Positions 35,963 through 47,200 of a stretch of 64,000 bases of DNA are shown here, piece after piece; the stretch's first letter is position 1; every line of letters starts with the position of its first letter. Origin of the DNA: Bdellovibrionales bacterium Ga0074139. GTDB taxonomy: Bacteria > Bdellovibrionota > Bdellovibrionia > Bdellovibrionales > Bdellovibrionaceae. The notes under the pieces were generated by a model. That model searched no databases. It saw only the letters and a program-made list of their open reading frames with translations, and was not told the DNA's origin. The stretch lies in the NCBI GenBank assembly GCA_001464795.1, contig LNEB01000007.1, positions 174,071 to 238,070 of the forward strand, written 5' to 3'. The translations under genes were made by a program, and so were the position numbers.

Positions 35963-37312
35963 ATGATACAATGGAACAAGTTTATTTCAACAGTCGCACT
36001 CACAGTTGGATCGGTCGCTATAATCAGCTGCTCATCAAGTGTGGAAATGGGAGACATTCCTAGCACTGCGAATCCTCAAACTGAAATTTCAAAACTTGAG
36101 CAAATGCTAAATGATGCCGTCACAACAAATGTTGATGTGCTCGCTCCGAAAGAATTCAAAAATTCCCATGAAATGTTAAAAGAAGCTAAATCTGATTTAG
36201 CAGACGGCGAAAAACAAGAAGAAGTCCTTAATGACGTACGTCGTGGTCGAACTCAATTAAGAAAAGCTTACGAAGTTTCTGAACCTCGCCAAGGTCAAGC
36301 CCCTGGTGTTTTTGAATCACGACAATATGCGATTCAAGCAGGTGCAATGGATAAGTCAGAACTGAAATCAGATCTAAAAGAAATTGATTCTGATTTAAGT
36401 AACAAAGCAGATTCATTAACTAAAATGAGTGCTTATGAACTTTCTCAATTTCAAAAACAATATGTGGACATCGAAAAAAGAGCTGTCACCATTACGGAAT
36501 TAGGATCATCACAAGCCATGCTTAATGGTGCTGATAAAGATGATGCAGAATCAAAAGCCCCCAATGTTTTCAAAAAAACTGAGATGGCTTTAAAAAATGC
36601 AGAGTCTATGATTTCGACCAATGTTAGAAACCCCACAGGCTACCAAAAAAGTGTTGATCAGGCCAACAAGCAAGCCATTCAGTTGAATCAAGTGATGCTT
36701 ATGATCAAGCAAAACAAAAACTTATCTGAAAAAGCAGCTCTTAGAATGGTTTCTCAAAATACTCAGATTAGTAATTTGAAAACAGAATTGACTGATTCCG
36801 AGCAATCCAATGATCAACTGTCAACGGATCTTAAAAAATCCAACGTGAATTTGGATTCAGCACAGGCCAGCAATGAAATTCAAAAAGCTTTAGAAGCCGC
36901 CCGAGCTCAATTTTCTTCTGATGAAGCTGAAGCCTATCAACAAGGTGGAAATCTTTTGATCCGTATGAAAAAGATGAATTTCACCAGTGGTCAGTCCGGC
37001 TTACCAGCGTCTTCACTAGCCAGTCTTGCTAAAGTTTCAGAAGTGGCTAAAACATTGAATGCCCAAAGCATCACAGTTGAAGGTCATACTGATTCCACAG
37101 GATCAGAAGCCACAAATATGACAATTTCTGAAGCTCGTGCTGAAGCTGTTGCCACATATTTAAAATCCAACGGTTTTGATGATATCGAAGTTCAATCCAC
37201 TGGATTTGGTTTTCAAAAGCCAATCGCTACGAACAAGTCAAAAGAAGGTCGAACACTCAACCGACGCGTGGATATTGTGATCACACCTAAAAATTCAACA
37301 ACTGTTCAATAA
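35963..37312 (+). CDS. OmpA-family lipoprotein with long helical N-terminal region
   Basis: Signal peptide with lipobox (AIISC), then about 300 residues of charged helix and coiled coil. This includes a DUF4398-like first segment (APKEFKNSHEMLKEAKSDLADGE) and several Gln/Lys/Asp heptad runs. The C-terminal OmpA domain (about 335-445) has FTSGQSGLPASSLASL, VEGHTDSTGSEATN and GRTLNRRVDIVI, the peptidoglycan-binding Asp and Arg motifs. It should tether the outer membrane to the cell wall. AAAGGA precedes the ATG. First gene of a four-gene run with a beta-barrel, DUF1328 and CsbD-like genes, with gaps of 18-34 bases. Confidence 0.9.
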   Translation: MIQWNKFISTVALTVGSVAIISCSSSVEMGDIPSTANPQTEISKLEQMLNDAVTTNVDVLAPKEFKNSHEMLKEAKSDLADGEKQEEVLNDVRRGRTQLRKAYEVSEPRQGQAPGVFESRQYAIQAGAMDKSELKSDLKEIDSDLSNKADSLTKMSAYELSQFQKQYVDIEKRAVTITELGSSQAMLNGADKDDAESKAPNVFKKTEMALKNAESMISTNVRNPTGYQKSVDQANKQAIQLNQVMLMIKQNKNLSEKAALRMVSQNTQISNLKTELTDSEQSNDQLSTDLKKSNVNLDSAQASNEIQKALEAARAQFSSDEAEAYQQGGNLLIRMKKMNFTSGQSGLPASSLASLAKVSEVAKTLNAQSITVEGHTDSTGSEATNMTISEARAEAVATYLKSNGFDDIEVQSTGFGFQKPIATNKSKEGRTLNRRVDIVITPKNSTTVQ

Positions 37313-37330
37313 ACAACAAAAGGAGTTACT

Positions 37331-37927
37331 GTGAAAATGCTATCTCTACTTTTATCAATGGGTCTAGCAACATCAGCACATGCCATTTCTGGTGGTGGTC
37401 TTTTTGTTGAACCCTCTATAACTTACGAATCCGGAGAAACAGATGTGAATTACCCTTCACCTTTTTCAAATTCCACAGGGGATCTGGAAGGTTTTGGTTT
37501 AGGAGCTCGCTTAGGATTTCATGTCTCTGAAGTTATTTTCTTAGGCTTAGATGCAAGATATTCCATGGCAAAATTTAAAGATTCATCCGTGAGCTACAAT
37601 TCCGAATCAACGGCTTTTAATTGGGGACCCGTTTTGGGCATGCAAATGCCAATCGTAGGACTTCGAATTTGGGGAAGTTATATATTAGATTCAGAATTAG
37701 ATCCTGAAAAAGACGGAAACTTTGACGTGAAATTCACTAAAGGAACAGGATACCGTGTGGGTGCAGGCTTCAGACTAACTGCCGTCAGTCTGAATCTTGA
37801 ATATCAACAATTGAATTATGATTCCGCATCACTTCAACAAGCGGGACCCTTTTCAGGAAATTTCGACAATGTGGAATTAGAGAGTCAGCTTTGGATTGTC
37901 AGTGTTTCTTTTCCCATGGAATTTTAA
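37331..37927 (+). CDS. Outer-membrane beta-barrel protein
   Basis: A 198-residue protein with signal peptide (cleavage near AHA) and an eight-strand-type alternating pattern. GGLFVEPSITYESGET begins the barrel and VSFPMEF closes it with a terminal phenylalanine, the BAM signal. It probably forms a small OmpA/OmpW-like barrel. The start is GTG, with AGGAG five bases upstream. Second gene of the OmpA-like operon. Confidence 0.82.
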   Translation: MKMLSLLLSMGLATSAHAISGGGLFVEPSITYESGETDVNYPSPFSNSTGDLEGFGLGARLGFHVSEVIFLGLDARYSMAKFKDSSVSYNSESTAFNWGPVLGMQMPIVGLRIWGSYILDSELDPEKDGNFDVKFTKGTGYRVGAGFRLTAVSLNLEYQQLNYDSASLQQAGPFSGNFDNVELESQLWIVSVSFPMEF

Positions 37928-37961
37928 TTTTAACTTTAACTTTAACTAGAAAGGATGTTTT

Positions 37962-38138
37962 ATGGTACGCGCAGCAATTGGATTTTTTGTACTCGCTATA
38001 CTAGCCTACATTTTTGGAGCTAATGGTATTGCCGGAGTATCAATGGAGATTGGTAGAACACTGATTGCCATATTCGTGATTCTTGCCGTTTTGACTTTTG
38101 TCATGTCGCTGATCACTGGTCGAAGCAAAAGACTTTAA
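37962..38138 (+). CDS. DUF1328 (YtjA-like) small membrane protein
   Basis: A 58-residue protein with two hydrophobic helices. It starts MVRAAIGFFVLAILAYIFGA, continues with the conserved GIAGVSMEIGRTL loop and a second helix, and ends in a basic tail GRSKRL. This is the DUF1328/YtjA pattern. GAAAGGATG lies a few bases upstream of the ATG. In many bacteria such genes are stress-induced and often occur with CsbD-like genes, as here. Confidence 0.85.
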   Translation: MVRAAIGFFVLAILAYIFGANGIAGVSMEIGRTLIAIFVILAVLTFVMSLITGRSKRL

Positions 38139-38170
38139 AAACCTCAACAACTCAACAAAGGAAAATTAAA

Positions 38171-38416
38171 ATGAATAAAGATCAAGTGAGTGGAAAATGG
38201 TTAGAGATCAAAGGTGATATCCAAAAAGCCTGGGGTAATCTAACGGATGATGAATTAGAAAAAACAAAAGGTGATATGAAATCCATTCAAGGGTTGATCC
38301 AACAAAAATACGGAAAAGCTAAAGATGACAGTGAGAAAAAACTATCTGACATTTTTAATCGATTCGGAGACAAAAAAGATCACACCGTTGATAAAGTGAA
38401 AAATTCTTTAAAGTAG
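38171..38416 (+). CDS. CsbD-like stress protein
   Basis: An 81-residue hydrophilic helical protein. SGKWLEIKGDIQKAWGNLTDDELEKTKGD is the CsbD signature (two KGD-ending helices around a W-G turn), followed by a GLIQQKYGKAKDD helix. Relatives are general stress proteins of unknown mechanism. An AAAGGAAAA site precedes the ATG. Last gene of the operon, followed at once by a strong terminator. Confidence 0.9.
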   Translation: MNKDQVSGKWLEIKGDIQKAWGNLTDDELEKTKGDMKSIQGLIQQKYGKAKDDSEKKLSDIFNRFGDKKDHTVDKVKNSLK

Positions 38417-38420
38417 TATC

Positions 38421-38448
38421 AAAAGGAGGCGAAAGCCTCCTTTTTTTT
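38421..38448 (+). terminator. Rho-independent terminator after the CsbD-like gene
   Basis: The stem GGAGGC-GAAA-GCCTCC has a stable GNRA tetraloop and is followed by eight T. It begins shortly after the stop codon and ends the OmpA-barrel-DUF1328-CsbD operon. Confidence 0.92.
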
Positions 38449-38508
38449 ACCTAAAAATGACGAGCTTTTAAGCATTTTAGCAACAAGGGTCCAGAACCTT
38501 TTTGACAG

Positions 38509-38516
38509 ACCGATAA
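38509..38516 (+). promoter_or_regulatory. Possible sigma28-like minus-10 before the Asp-box lipoprotein
   Basis: ACCGATAA, one base from the FliA minus-10, lies only 8 bases before the ATG. No minus-35 match at 15 bases was found. If used, the leader would be extremely short, which fits the absence of a ribosome binding site. Confidence 0.22.
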
Positions 38517-38523
38517 GTATCTT

Positions 38524-41082
38524 ATGGTACGTAACTGGAGCCACCGTTTTCTAAAACTAAGTGGATTAGTCAGTCTCACTTTGAGCCTTCAGGCTTGTTC
38601 AATTTCTAATTCACTATTTGGTATGAAAGATATCGTTGCTAGCCAAGTTGATCCGCTAACTTTGGATCCTGCAGTCAACAAAACTCTCATTGGTGGCGAG
38701 CAGCTGCAATTTTTAGCTGCCGGCGGACTGCCTCCCTACACTTTTGAAACAGACGGAGCTGGAAGTGTACAAAGTGATGGTATGTATGCAGCTGGCTTCG
38801 AGTACCCTTCCGACACTGAAACGATAACAGTCAGAGATTCTGTCGGCCAATCGGCTTCATTTACTGTGCCCATCAAAACATTTAAAACACAGGATAATTT
38901 TAATTATACGACCGCAGGTTCACCCACTGATGCCAGTGATATGATTAGCACGGCTGATGGAACTCTTTATGTGGTTGGCAAAACAAGTTCAAAATGGCTT
39001 GTTTTAAAAAGCACAGACTTCGGTGTGAGCTGGACAACTTTAGATTCTGTGCAAAGTGATGTTTATGGCTCTGAAGCCAAAAGTATTTCCTATGATGTCA
39101 CTCATGGTCTTTATGTTTCTGGATACACGAAAATTTCTGGCAACTCTGGAAAGTTTTGGCTGGTCAGAAGAAGTTTGGATAACGGACTGACCTGGTCCAC
39201 TGTTCATCAGTATCAATTGGCAGCCAATAAAGACTCTGTGGCTGATTCTGTATCCATTGCACCCAATGGAAATTTGTTTGTTGCAGGCTTTGCCACCGAC
39301 GCATCCAACATCAGTCAGTGGACAGTTTTTAAAAGTACAGATGCAGGAACATCGTGGTCTGTTAGTGATAGCATCGCTAATGGTAAAGCTTTTGATGTTT
39401 TAGTTTCCAGATCTAATTCCAACCATATTTTTGTCGGAGGTAGTAAAGCTTGGCTGATTAGGGCTTCCTACGATGGCGGAGCCAGCTGGCAAGATATTGA
39501 TCTGCAAGGAACCTTCGGCCACGTTAATAAACTCGCGATGACAACGACTGGCCACCTACTAGCTGTAGGTTATGCCGAGTATTTAAATCCCCTGGTGGGT
39601 CCCGATGGTGCTTATGGAAAATATGGAATCACAAGAGCAAGCTCTGATAACGGTCTGACTTGGAACACCATTGACTACATTAAATCATCCTGGTCAGGAG
39701 TGGAATTTACAGGGGTAGCAACTTCTTCAAACCCCGTTCATGATGGGAAATATTATGTAACAGCAACATTTAAAGACCCATCTCCCTTCTGGGATTTTCA
39801 TTATACCGTTAGAAGATCACTGGATAGTGGAAGCACTTGGGCTGTGATGAATGATTATCAAAAGGTCACGAACTTTGATAGCATCCCCAAATCCATCACC
39901 TATGCGAGTGATGATAATATTTATTCAGCCGGAAACACCTCTACGAACGCAAAAGAATCTGTCAGCGGGCTGTATAATTTAGTGGTACGAAAATTTAATA
40001 CCACTAACTCAACAAGTACGACCGTTGTGAACTACAGCCCTGACTTTATCAGATCTTCATCAGCCACTTCTTTAGTGCGAACATCCCTTGGACATTTATT
40101 TTCTGTGGGCTTTGGAACGAGTGTCAGCCAAGACTCGGATTTAATCACACGAAAAAGTATTGATAACGGAGTTACGTGGGTCACCGTTGACACCCATCAG
40201 TGTGGGGATTTTGGCTGCGAGCCGAAAGAAATTATTTCTGACTCCTCTGGAATGAAAATTTTTGCCATTGGAAATTCTAACGGTGACAGTACCAATGATT
40301 TATTTTGGCATATAAGAAGAAGTTTAGACGGTGGAGTCACTTGGCAAAATCACACTTGGCAACAAACAGCCACTCGCCCCGCCTATGGAAATTCCATTCA
40401 ATTTCTTTCCAATGGAACAACATTAATCGCTGCCGGAGTGGGAGTGGATGCCGCCTATGCTTTCAAATGGGTAGTTCGTCGAAGCACCGATTCAGGCGCC
40501 ACATGGACGACCGTGGATAATCCTTTTGTAGGCACACCTTCTAAAGTATTTGTTGATGAAAATGATCATATTTATGTGATTGGCTCTGAAGGAGTTAACA
40601 GAATCATTCGCAAATCCATCAATGCAGGTACCAGTTGGTCAACGATTTATTCTTCATCATCAACTCCAACACGAAACTTCCATGATATTTTTGTCAAAGG
40701 TGGAAACATTTATTTACTCGCACGATTTTCAAACAACAGTTCTGAATTAACAAAAAGTACGGATGGTGGTCTTAATTGGACAACTTTAGATACCCAAAAT
40801 AATCTTTATCCACACAGCCTAACAATATCTCAGGATGAACAAAATATTCTTATCTCAGGATATTTAAGTGAAACCGGTGGAACGAAAGGCTTTGTTAAAA
40901 GAAGCACGGACGCAGGTATGACCTGGTCCAATATTGAAAGATCACAGTTGGCTTCTGAGAATAATACTGAGGTTAAAAAATCTGTTTTCTGCAGTGCTGA
41001 TTTAAGTAAAATTTGTTACGTAGGTTTCGGCACTGACGGCAATGCGATTAGACGTTGGTTATTTAAAATTTTAGAGTTGTAA
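38524..41082 (+). CDS. Lipoprotein with twelve Asp-box (BNR) repeats
   Basis: Signal peptide and lipobox (LSLQAC), then an Ig-like domain (residues ~45-120: LIGGEQLQFLAAGGLPPYTF, followed by a second half ending VRDSVGQSASFTVP). The rest is a beta-propeller region with twelve Asp boxes of the form S-x-D-x-G-x-[ST]-W, such as STDFGVSW, SLDNGLTW, STDAGTSW and SLDGGVTW, about 50-70 residues apart. Asp boxes occur in sialidases and reelin-like proteins as structural turns; no sialidase catalytic arginine triad is evident. Likely a surface adhesion or glycan-binding lipoprotein (inference). The ATG lacks a ribosome binding site. Length is 852 residues. Confidence 0.87.
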   Translation: MVRNWSHRFLKLSGLVSLTLSLQACSISNSLFGMKDIVASQVDPLTLDPAVNKTLIGGEQLQFLAAGGLPPYTFETDGAGSVQSDGMYAAGFEYPSDTETITVRDSVGQSASFTVPIKTFKTQDNFNYTTAGSPTDASDMISTADGTLYVVGKTSSKWLVLKSTDFGVSWTTLDSVQSDVYGSEAKSISYDVTHGLYVSGYTKISGNSGKFWLVRRSLDNGLTWSTVHQYQLAANKDSVADSVSIAPNGNLFVAGFATDASNISQWTVFKSTDAGTSWSVSDSIANGKAFDVLVSRSNSNHIFVGGSKAWLIRASYDGGASWQDIDLQGTFGHVNKLAMTTTGHLLAVGYAEYLNPLVGPDGAYGKYGITRASSDNGLTWNTIDYIKSSWSGVEFTGVATSSNPVHDGKYYVTATFKDPSPFWDFHYTVRRSLDSGSTWAVMNDYQKVTNFDSIPKSITYASDDNIYSAGNTSTNAKESVSGLYNLVVRKFNTTNSTSTTVVNYSPDFIRSSSATSLVRTSLGHLFSVGFGTSVSQDSDLITRKSIDNGVTWVTVDTHQCGDFGCEPKEIISDSSGMKIFAIGNSNGDSTNDLFWHIRRSLDGGVTWQNHTWQQTATRPAYGNSIQFLSNGTTLIAAGVGVDAAYAFKWVVRRSTDSGATWTTVDNPFVGTPSKVFVDENDHIYVIGSEGVNRIIRKSINAGTSWSTIYSSSSTPTRNFHDIFVKGGNIYLLARFSNNSSELTKSTDGGLNWTTLDTQNNLYPHSLTISQDEQNILISGYLSETGGTKGFVKRSTDAGMTWSNIERSQLASENNTEVKKSVFCSADLSKICYVGFGTDGNAIRRWLFKILEL

Positions 41083-41190
41083 GTGAAGTTGGCCCAACCT
41101 AACGAAATTTAAAATCCCTATCGAAATGTTCGCTTTTGAGGCGATCGATCAAATTAATTTAAAAAATGAAGGAATTCTCATTTTGCATCT

Positions 41191-41216
41191 TAAGTCTAGG
41201 ACTTGATCGCCGATAG
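41191..41216 (+). promoter_or_regulatory. Candidate sigma28-like promoter for the Rhs gene
   Basis: TAAG at 41191 and GCCGATAG at 41209 are 14 bases apart. The FliA consensus is TAAA-N15-GCCGATAA, so there is one mismatch in each box and one base less spacing. It lies 45 bases before the chosen start of the Rhs gene. It is the best of the three similar boxes in the window. Confidence 0.4.
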
Positions 41217-41260
41217 TATAGCACATTATTTAACAATTGAGTCGAAAGGCACGTTGGCTA

Positions 41261-44200
41261 ATGAAATCACTTATTTGTTTACTTTTGATACTAAATAACT
41301 TTACCCATGCAAACACTTACTTATTTGATCAGGAACTCAGATCATCACCTAAAGTATCTCTACTTCAGCAAAGTTTTAGTAGCCCAAACAGCAATCAGGC
41401 TGAACTTCACATTGTAAATGGAAACGGTGAAAACCTGTTCCAGCAAAACTGCCAAGGACCTTTTAAAGAAGTACTATTTTGCAAACTTGAGAATCTTAAG
41501 AACCTGATATTGGTTAAAATCAACCGCGCTGAAAAAATTGAAATCAGACTTAACAATCAGTTAGTTGTATCCACTAATACGAACTTGCCCAAAGAGCTTG
41601 GATCGTTGAAAATTCTTGTACCTGTTCTATCACAAAATCAAATTCGCATCTTAGTTAAAGGCCTTCCGACTGCAAAAATTAAAGTCCAAATCAAATCCCA
41701 AGCGGCCGTCAATCTTGCACCCATTTCCAGATTTAGTTTTCAAGGCGAAAATGGTGTGGCTCCAGAAACCATTCAATTCTCAGGCTTACTAAGTTCTGAT
41801 GATTCACAGATTAATTCTTATGAATGGGACTTCGGTAATGGCCAAACAGCAGTGGGTGCATTAGTTAGTGCGACTTATTTGCAAGGTGCAACCTATCAGG
41901 TCAGTCTTAAAGTCACCGATGATCAGGGGCTCGCAAACATTTCAGTACAAAGTATTTCCATTATTCAAAACCAAGCCCCAACAGCAAGGATTAGGTTCTT
42001 AAGTGCGAGCACTGGTACTGCACCCTTTTCCACTTGGCTTGATGGATCACAATCAAGCGATCCAGATGGACAACAATTACAATACTTTTGGGATTTTGGT
42101 GATGGCACGACATCAATTGAAATCAAGCCCATTCGTCAGTATCTGGCAGCGGGTCAGTACACTATAAGTCTTAAAGTCCAAGACCCTTACCTATCTGAAA
42201 GTATCGTGACAGCTCAAGTGAATGTGCAGGTTCAAAATCTTCCGCCAGATCCTACCACGATTGCACCGCCCTTAGCTGAAGAAAAACCTGCCACACCAAT
42301 TGAGAAATACGGATTTTTATTTTTAAGCACTAATCCCATTCAAGTGGACGTGAACCAAGAGTCTTTCGAAGAAGATCGCATACTAGCAGCAAGTGGCATT
42401 GTATTAGATGAAAATCTTCAGCCCATGAGTGGTGTAAAAGTCAGAATTTTAAACCATCCTGAATTTGGCTACACTCTGACTAGAGCTGATGGAAAATGGG
42501 ACATGGCCTTTAATGGTGGTGGCCTTCTCGTTTTTGATTTTCAAAAAAATGGCTTCGGGGCCGTGCAAAGAAAACTGCAAACTGAAAATTTCATATCTCT
42601 TGTGATTGATGATGTGATTTTGACAGCTAAAGATACTATTAAAACCCTGGTGAAGTTAAATGAAAACACCCAAGGTGCAATACACATATCAAGCGAAAAA
42701 TCCGATGCTGATGGAGCCAGAAGAAGTGCCTTGTTTTTACCGCCTAACACCAGTGCTAATTTATTAAGGCCTGATGGAACCACAGTTGATGTGGATCAAC
42801 TGACTTTTCGAATTACTGAATTCACTGTGGACGAAAACGGCGAGCAAAAAATGCCTGCACTTCTTCCAGGCAGAACCGCTTACACGTGGGCCGCTGATTT
42901 TTCAGCAGATGAAGCAGACCTTTTGGGTGCCACAAAAATTCAATTCAACCAACCCGTCCCAATTTATGTGGATAACTTTTTAAATATCCCCACTGGCATT
43001 GCTGTGCCCATTGGATACTTAAATCCGCAGACAGGAAACTGGGAAGGTTTACGGGACGGAATCGTGATCAAAGCTTTAGCCATTGATGCAAACAACCGCT
43101 TAGAACTTGATTTAGGTAAAGGTGTAGCCGCCACTGCTGAAGAGCTAGCGGTACATTTTATTACAAACCAAGAGTTAGAAAAACTAAAAGATATCTACAC
43201 CGTCGGACAAACTTTTTGGCGGGGTACTGTTACGCACTTTTCGACCATAGATCTCAATTTTAATTTTGCACAGAATAAAGAGCCCTCAGTTCCCAATCCA
43301 AATACTGATAAGCCACCACAAGATTGCCAAGGAAATACAAACTGCCGAGGTTGCCAAGCGGGTTCTGTTATAAATTCAGACAGACGCCTGATTGTTGAAG
43401 ATATTCAATTACCAGGAACAGATATGAGTCTATTCTGGAGTTCAGAAAAAGCTCCCGGAAGGTTGGCTGCTGGTGAAGTGTTTATCAAACCTTTTAATGA
43501 AAACATTTTAAATTCTAATACTGGGCGATTACTAAGGGCCCGCATTGGTGTGCAAATAGCTGGAAAATCCTTTTATCAGACTTATACGAACCCAGACATC
43601 AATCAAGTGTTTCGATACAACTGGGATGGACTTGATCAATTCGGAAGGAAAGTTTATGAAAGTGTACCTGCAAACTTAACTCTTGAATATTTTTATCCCG
43701 ACAGTCGTTATTTTTTAAGTCGATTTGATAATGATAGAAGTTCTACTTTTGATACTTTCAATCCTGAAATTCAGGTTGTGACTTTTCCTGCTAGAAATGC
43801 ATTTTTGATCAGAAGAAATACTAAAGTGGTTATAACTTCACCTTTTGATCAGTATAGAAAAATATCACAAAAACAATTCGGTTCTTGGTCGTTAAGTCAT
43901 CATCACACCTATGATCCGATCAAAAGAGTTCTTTACCGAGGTGATTGTGGAACTCAAGATGCTAATCAAGCTATTAGCACTGTTAAACCTTTTGTAGGTA
44001 CTGGTTTTGGTGGCACAACAGGTGATGGTGGACCAGCTTTCAATGCCAGTGTCAGCCTTCCTCGAAAAGTTGTTAAATCCAGTCGTGGACATTACTATAT
44101 TGCAGAACTTGGTGGCGCTAGGATTCGAAAAATTGATGGCAAAACGGGAATCATATCAACTTACGCCGGAACTGGTACACCTGGATATTCCGGTGACGGA

Positions 44201-47200
44201 GGCCCTGCAATCAATGCTCAAATAAGTACTATTGCTTCTATTCAAGTGGCTGAAGATGAAACTCTTTATTTCACTGAAAATGCACGGCATGTAATTCGAA
44301 AGATCACACCTGATGGGATTATTTCAACGATTGCAGGAACTGCTGGTGTGGAAGGCTTCACAGGAAACGGTGGACCAGCCACTCAAGCATTGATTCGTAG
44401 CCCAAGGGGTCTTGTATTAGGTGAAGACGGATCACTGTATATTTCAGAGGAAAGAAATCATTCAATTCGAAGAATTTGGCCCGATGGAAAAATTGATTTG
44501 TTTGCTGGGAACGGTACGCAAGGTTTTTCTGGAGATGGAGACACAGCTTTAAATGCACAGTTTAATTTTCCTAATTACACAGCCATGGATAAACAAGGAA
44601 ATATGTATGTGGCCGATTCCGGAAATCATAGAGTAAGAAAAATTTCTAGAACAGGATTTGTTGAAACAATAGCTGGAAATGGACAACCTGGATTTTTCGG
44701 TGACAACGGACCTGCTGTTGATTCGATCATTAGCATTCCAAGTGATATTGCTGTCAATGACCAAGGTGAAATCTTTTTTTCAGACCGTGGTAATGCACGC
44801 ATTCGTGCCATTGATTCCACAGGCCAGATTCGCACGGTTGTGGGTAATGGCAACACGGGATTTAATGGGAATGGCTTAGCAGGTCTTGATACAGAACTTA
44901 ATGACATCAGGGATTTATACTTAGATACGGATGGCTCGCTGATTTTTTCAGAATTTAGTGGAAATAGAATTAGAAGATTATCCAATAACACACAATCAAG
45001 TTCGTTACTGGGTAATGAAATCACATCCGGTGATGGCAGTGAAATTTATATTTTTAACAGTCAAAACCAACATACACAGACACTATATGGAAAAACCAGG
45101 CAGCTTAAATATCAATTCCGCTACGGAGCTAATAACTTTTTAACAGAAGTGGAAGATTCATTTGGTAAAATAACTAGATTTAATCGAACTGGCACAGGTG
45201 ATATCCAACAAATCATAACCCCAAACGGTCAGGTGTATAATTTATCAGCTGATCAAAGTTATCTAACAAGTTTGACCACACCAGAGAATCAAACCTATCA
45301 AATGATCTACGATAATCGTGGGTTCATTACAAAACTAACAAAACCTAAGGGAAATTCAAAGTATTTCGAATTTGAAGAGCAAGGCTATTTATCAAAGTTA
45401 TCTGATGATTTTGGTTCAATTAAAAATATTGTCTCTGATAATATAACTGGAGTTTTTTACACCACAGCTGAAAATTTGACCAGGTATTATGATCGGTTTA
45501 ATAATATTTCAACAGGCAATTACTTAAATACCACAGAACCACACGGCGGGTTGACCCAAACTGTGTACTTTGGTCAGGAATTTACAACTACTTTAAACTA
45601 TAATGGGATACTGACACAGAATATTTCAAAGCCTGATACGCGTTTATCTGGCTTTACAAGATTTGATCAGCTGACAGTCGACACTTACCCTGATGAGCTT
45701 GGCTTTTCATCATCATCTGAAAGGCGAAGTTTTACCTATAACCCTTCAGGGTATATTGAAACAATTGATAAAAATAATCACGGTCGTTTTTTTACCAGAG
45801 AAACCTATGATTCAACTACTCGTATCAAGCGAACTTCTACTCAAGGGGGAAGGCTACAATTTTCTTTAACTAATGATAAAGAACAAATCATCGGTTCCCA
45901 GCAAGGTAGCTTAACACCTATTGAATACAGCTACGATTCACTGGGAAGACTTACACGAATGACCCAAGGTACTCGGATCACACAAATGAGCTATGATAGT
46001 TATGGATTTTTAAGTCAAATCACAGATCCTGAAAATCAAACTACACGTTTTGAAAATGACCGAGTTGGCAGAAGCTTAAAACAGATCAGAAATGATGGAC
46101 TTAGTATCGATTTTGGCTTTGATCAAAATAACAACTCCACATCTGTAACTCCACCTGGAAAATTACTACACGATATGGCTTTTAATTTAGCAGATCTTAT
46201 GTCTGTTTACCGTGGACCAGCAAGTACCCCGCAAACAACAGAGTATGATTTAGATAAACGTTTAAAAAAGCAAATTCGTGGTGACAATAGATCTTTAGAT
46301 TACATTTATTTCGGCGTGGGTAATAAGAACGGACTCCTACAGCAAATTCAAACACCTGATTTTAGTATTGAATATGATTACAACACCCAAACCAAGAACT
46401 TAGTTTCAGCGACTGGCACGGACGGTGTTACTAACAACTACACAATCACGGGTGATAAACTAATTTCAAAACTCTACACTGGATCGATCAACGCTCAGGT
46501 CAGCTATCAGTATCAATCCACGGGAATGCTAGTCGGCCAGGAAATCATCCAGAATCAAAGTTTAACCATGGATTATGAAGTAGATGGATTTTTATCCCAA
46601 GCTGGTAATCTTAATATGACCTACAACGCTCCGAATGGACAGCTGGTGACAAAGCAGCTTGGAAATATCCGGGAAGAAATTAGTTACAATAATTTTGGTG
46701 AAATGATTAGACGTCAGTTCTTCTTTCAAACGACATCAGTGGCAGACTATTTATATAGCCGTGATCAACTTGGAAGAATCACTGAAATTATTTATAATAC
46801 TTCCGCAGGTAGCTCTCGGTTAAATTACACCTATGACAATATTAATCGTTTAAAAACTTACTCGGTTGATGGTGTGTTATCTAGAACCTACAACTACGAC
46901 GGCAATGGGAACATCACCCAAATTCAAACCCCCAGCGGCCAAACTACTGCTACCTACAACGATCAAGATCAGCTATTAACATTTGGACCACTTCAACAAG
47001 ACTACAATTCCCATGGAGAGCTTGCATCAAGGCTAAACACTGATACAGGTGTTGCTACAACATATCAGTACACATCCATGGGGCAGTTAAGGTCTGTGAC
47101 TTCTGTTGGGAATACGATTAGTTACACTTTTGATGGTGAAAATAAGCGTGTCGGAAGAAGGTTGAACTCTGCAGTTACGAATCTTTGGGTTTACGATGCT

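Noticed and set aside
42541..42783. Minus-strand frames within the Rhs gene (e.g. 80 codons here, others at 43.9-45.0 kb)
   Set aside because: All lie antisense to the 2,236-residue Rhs protein with no independent start signals.
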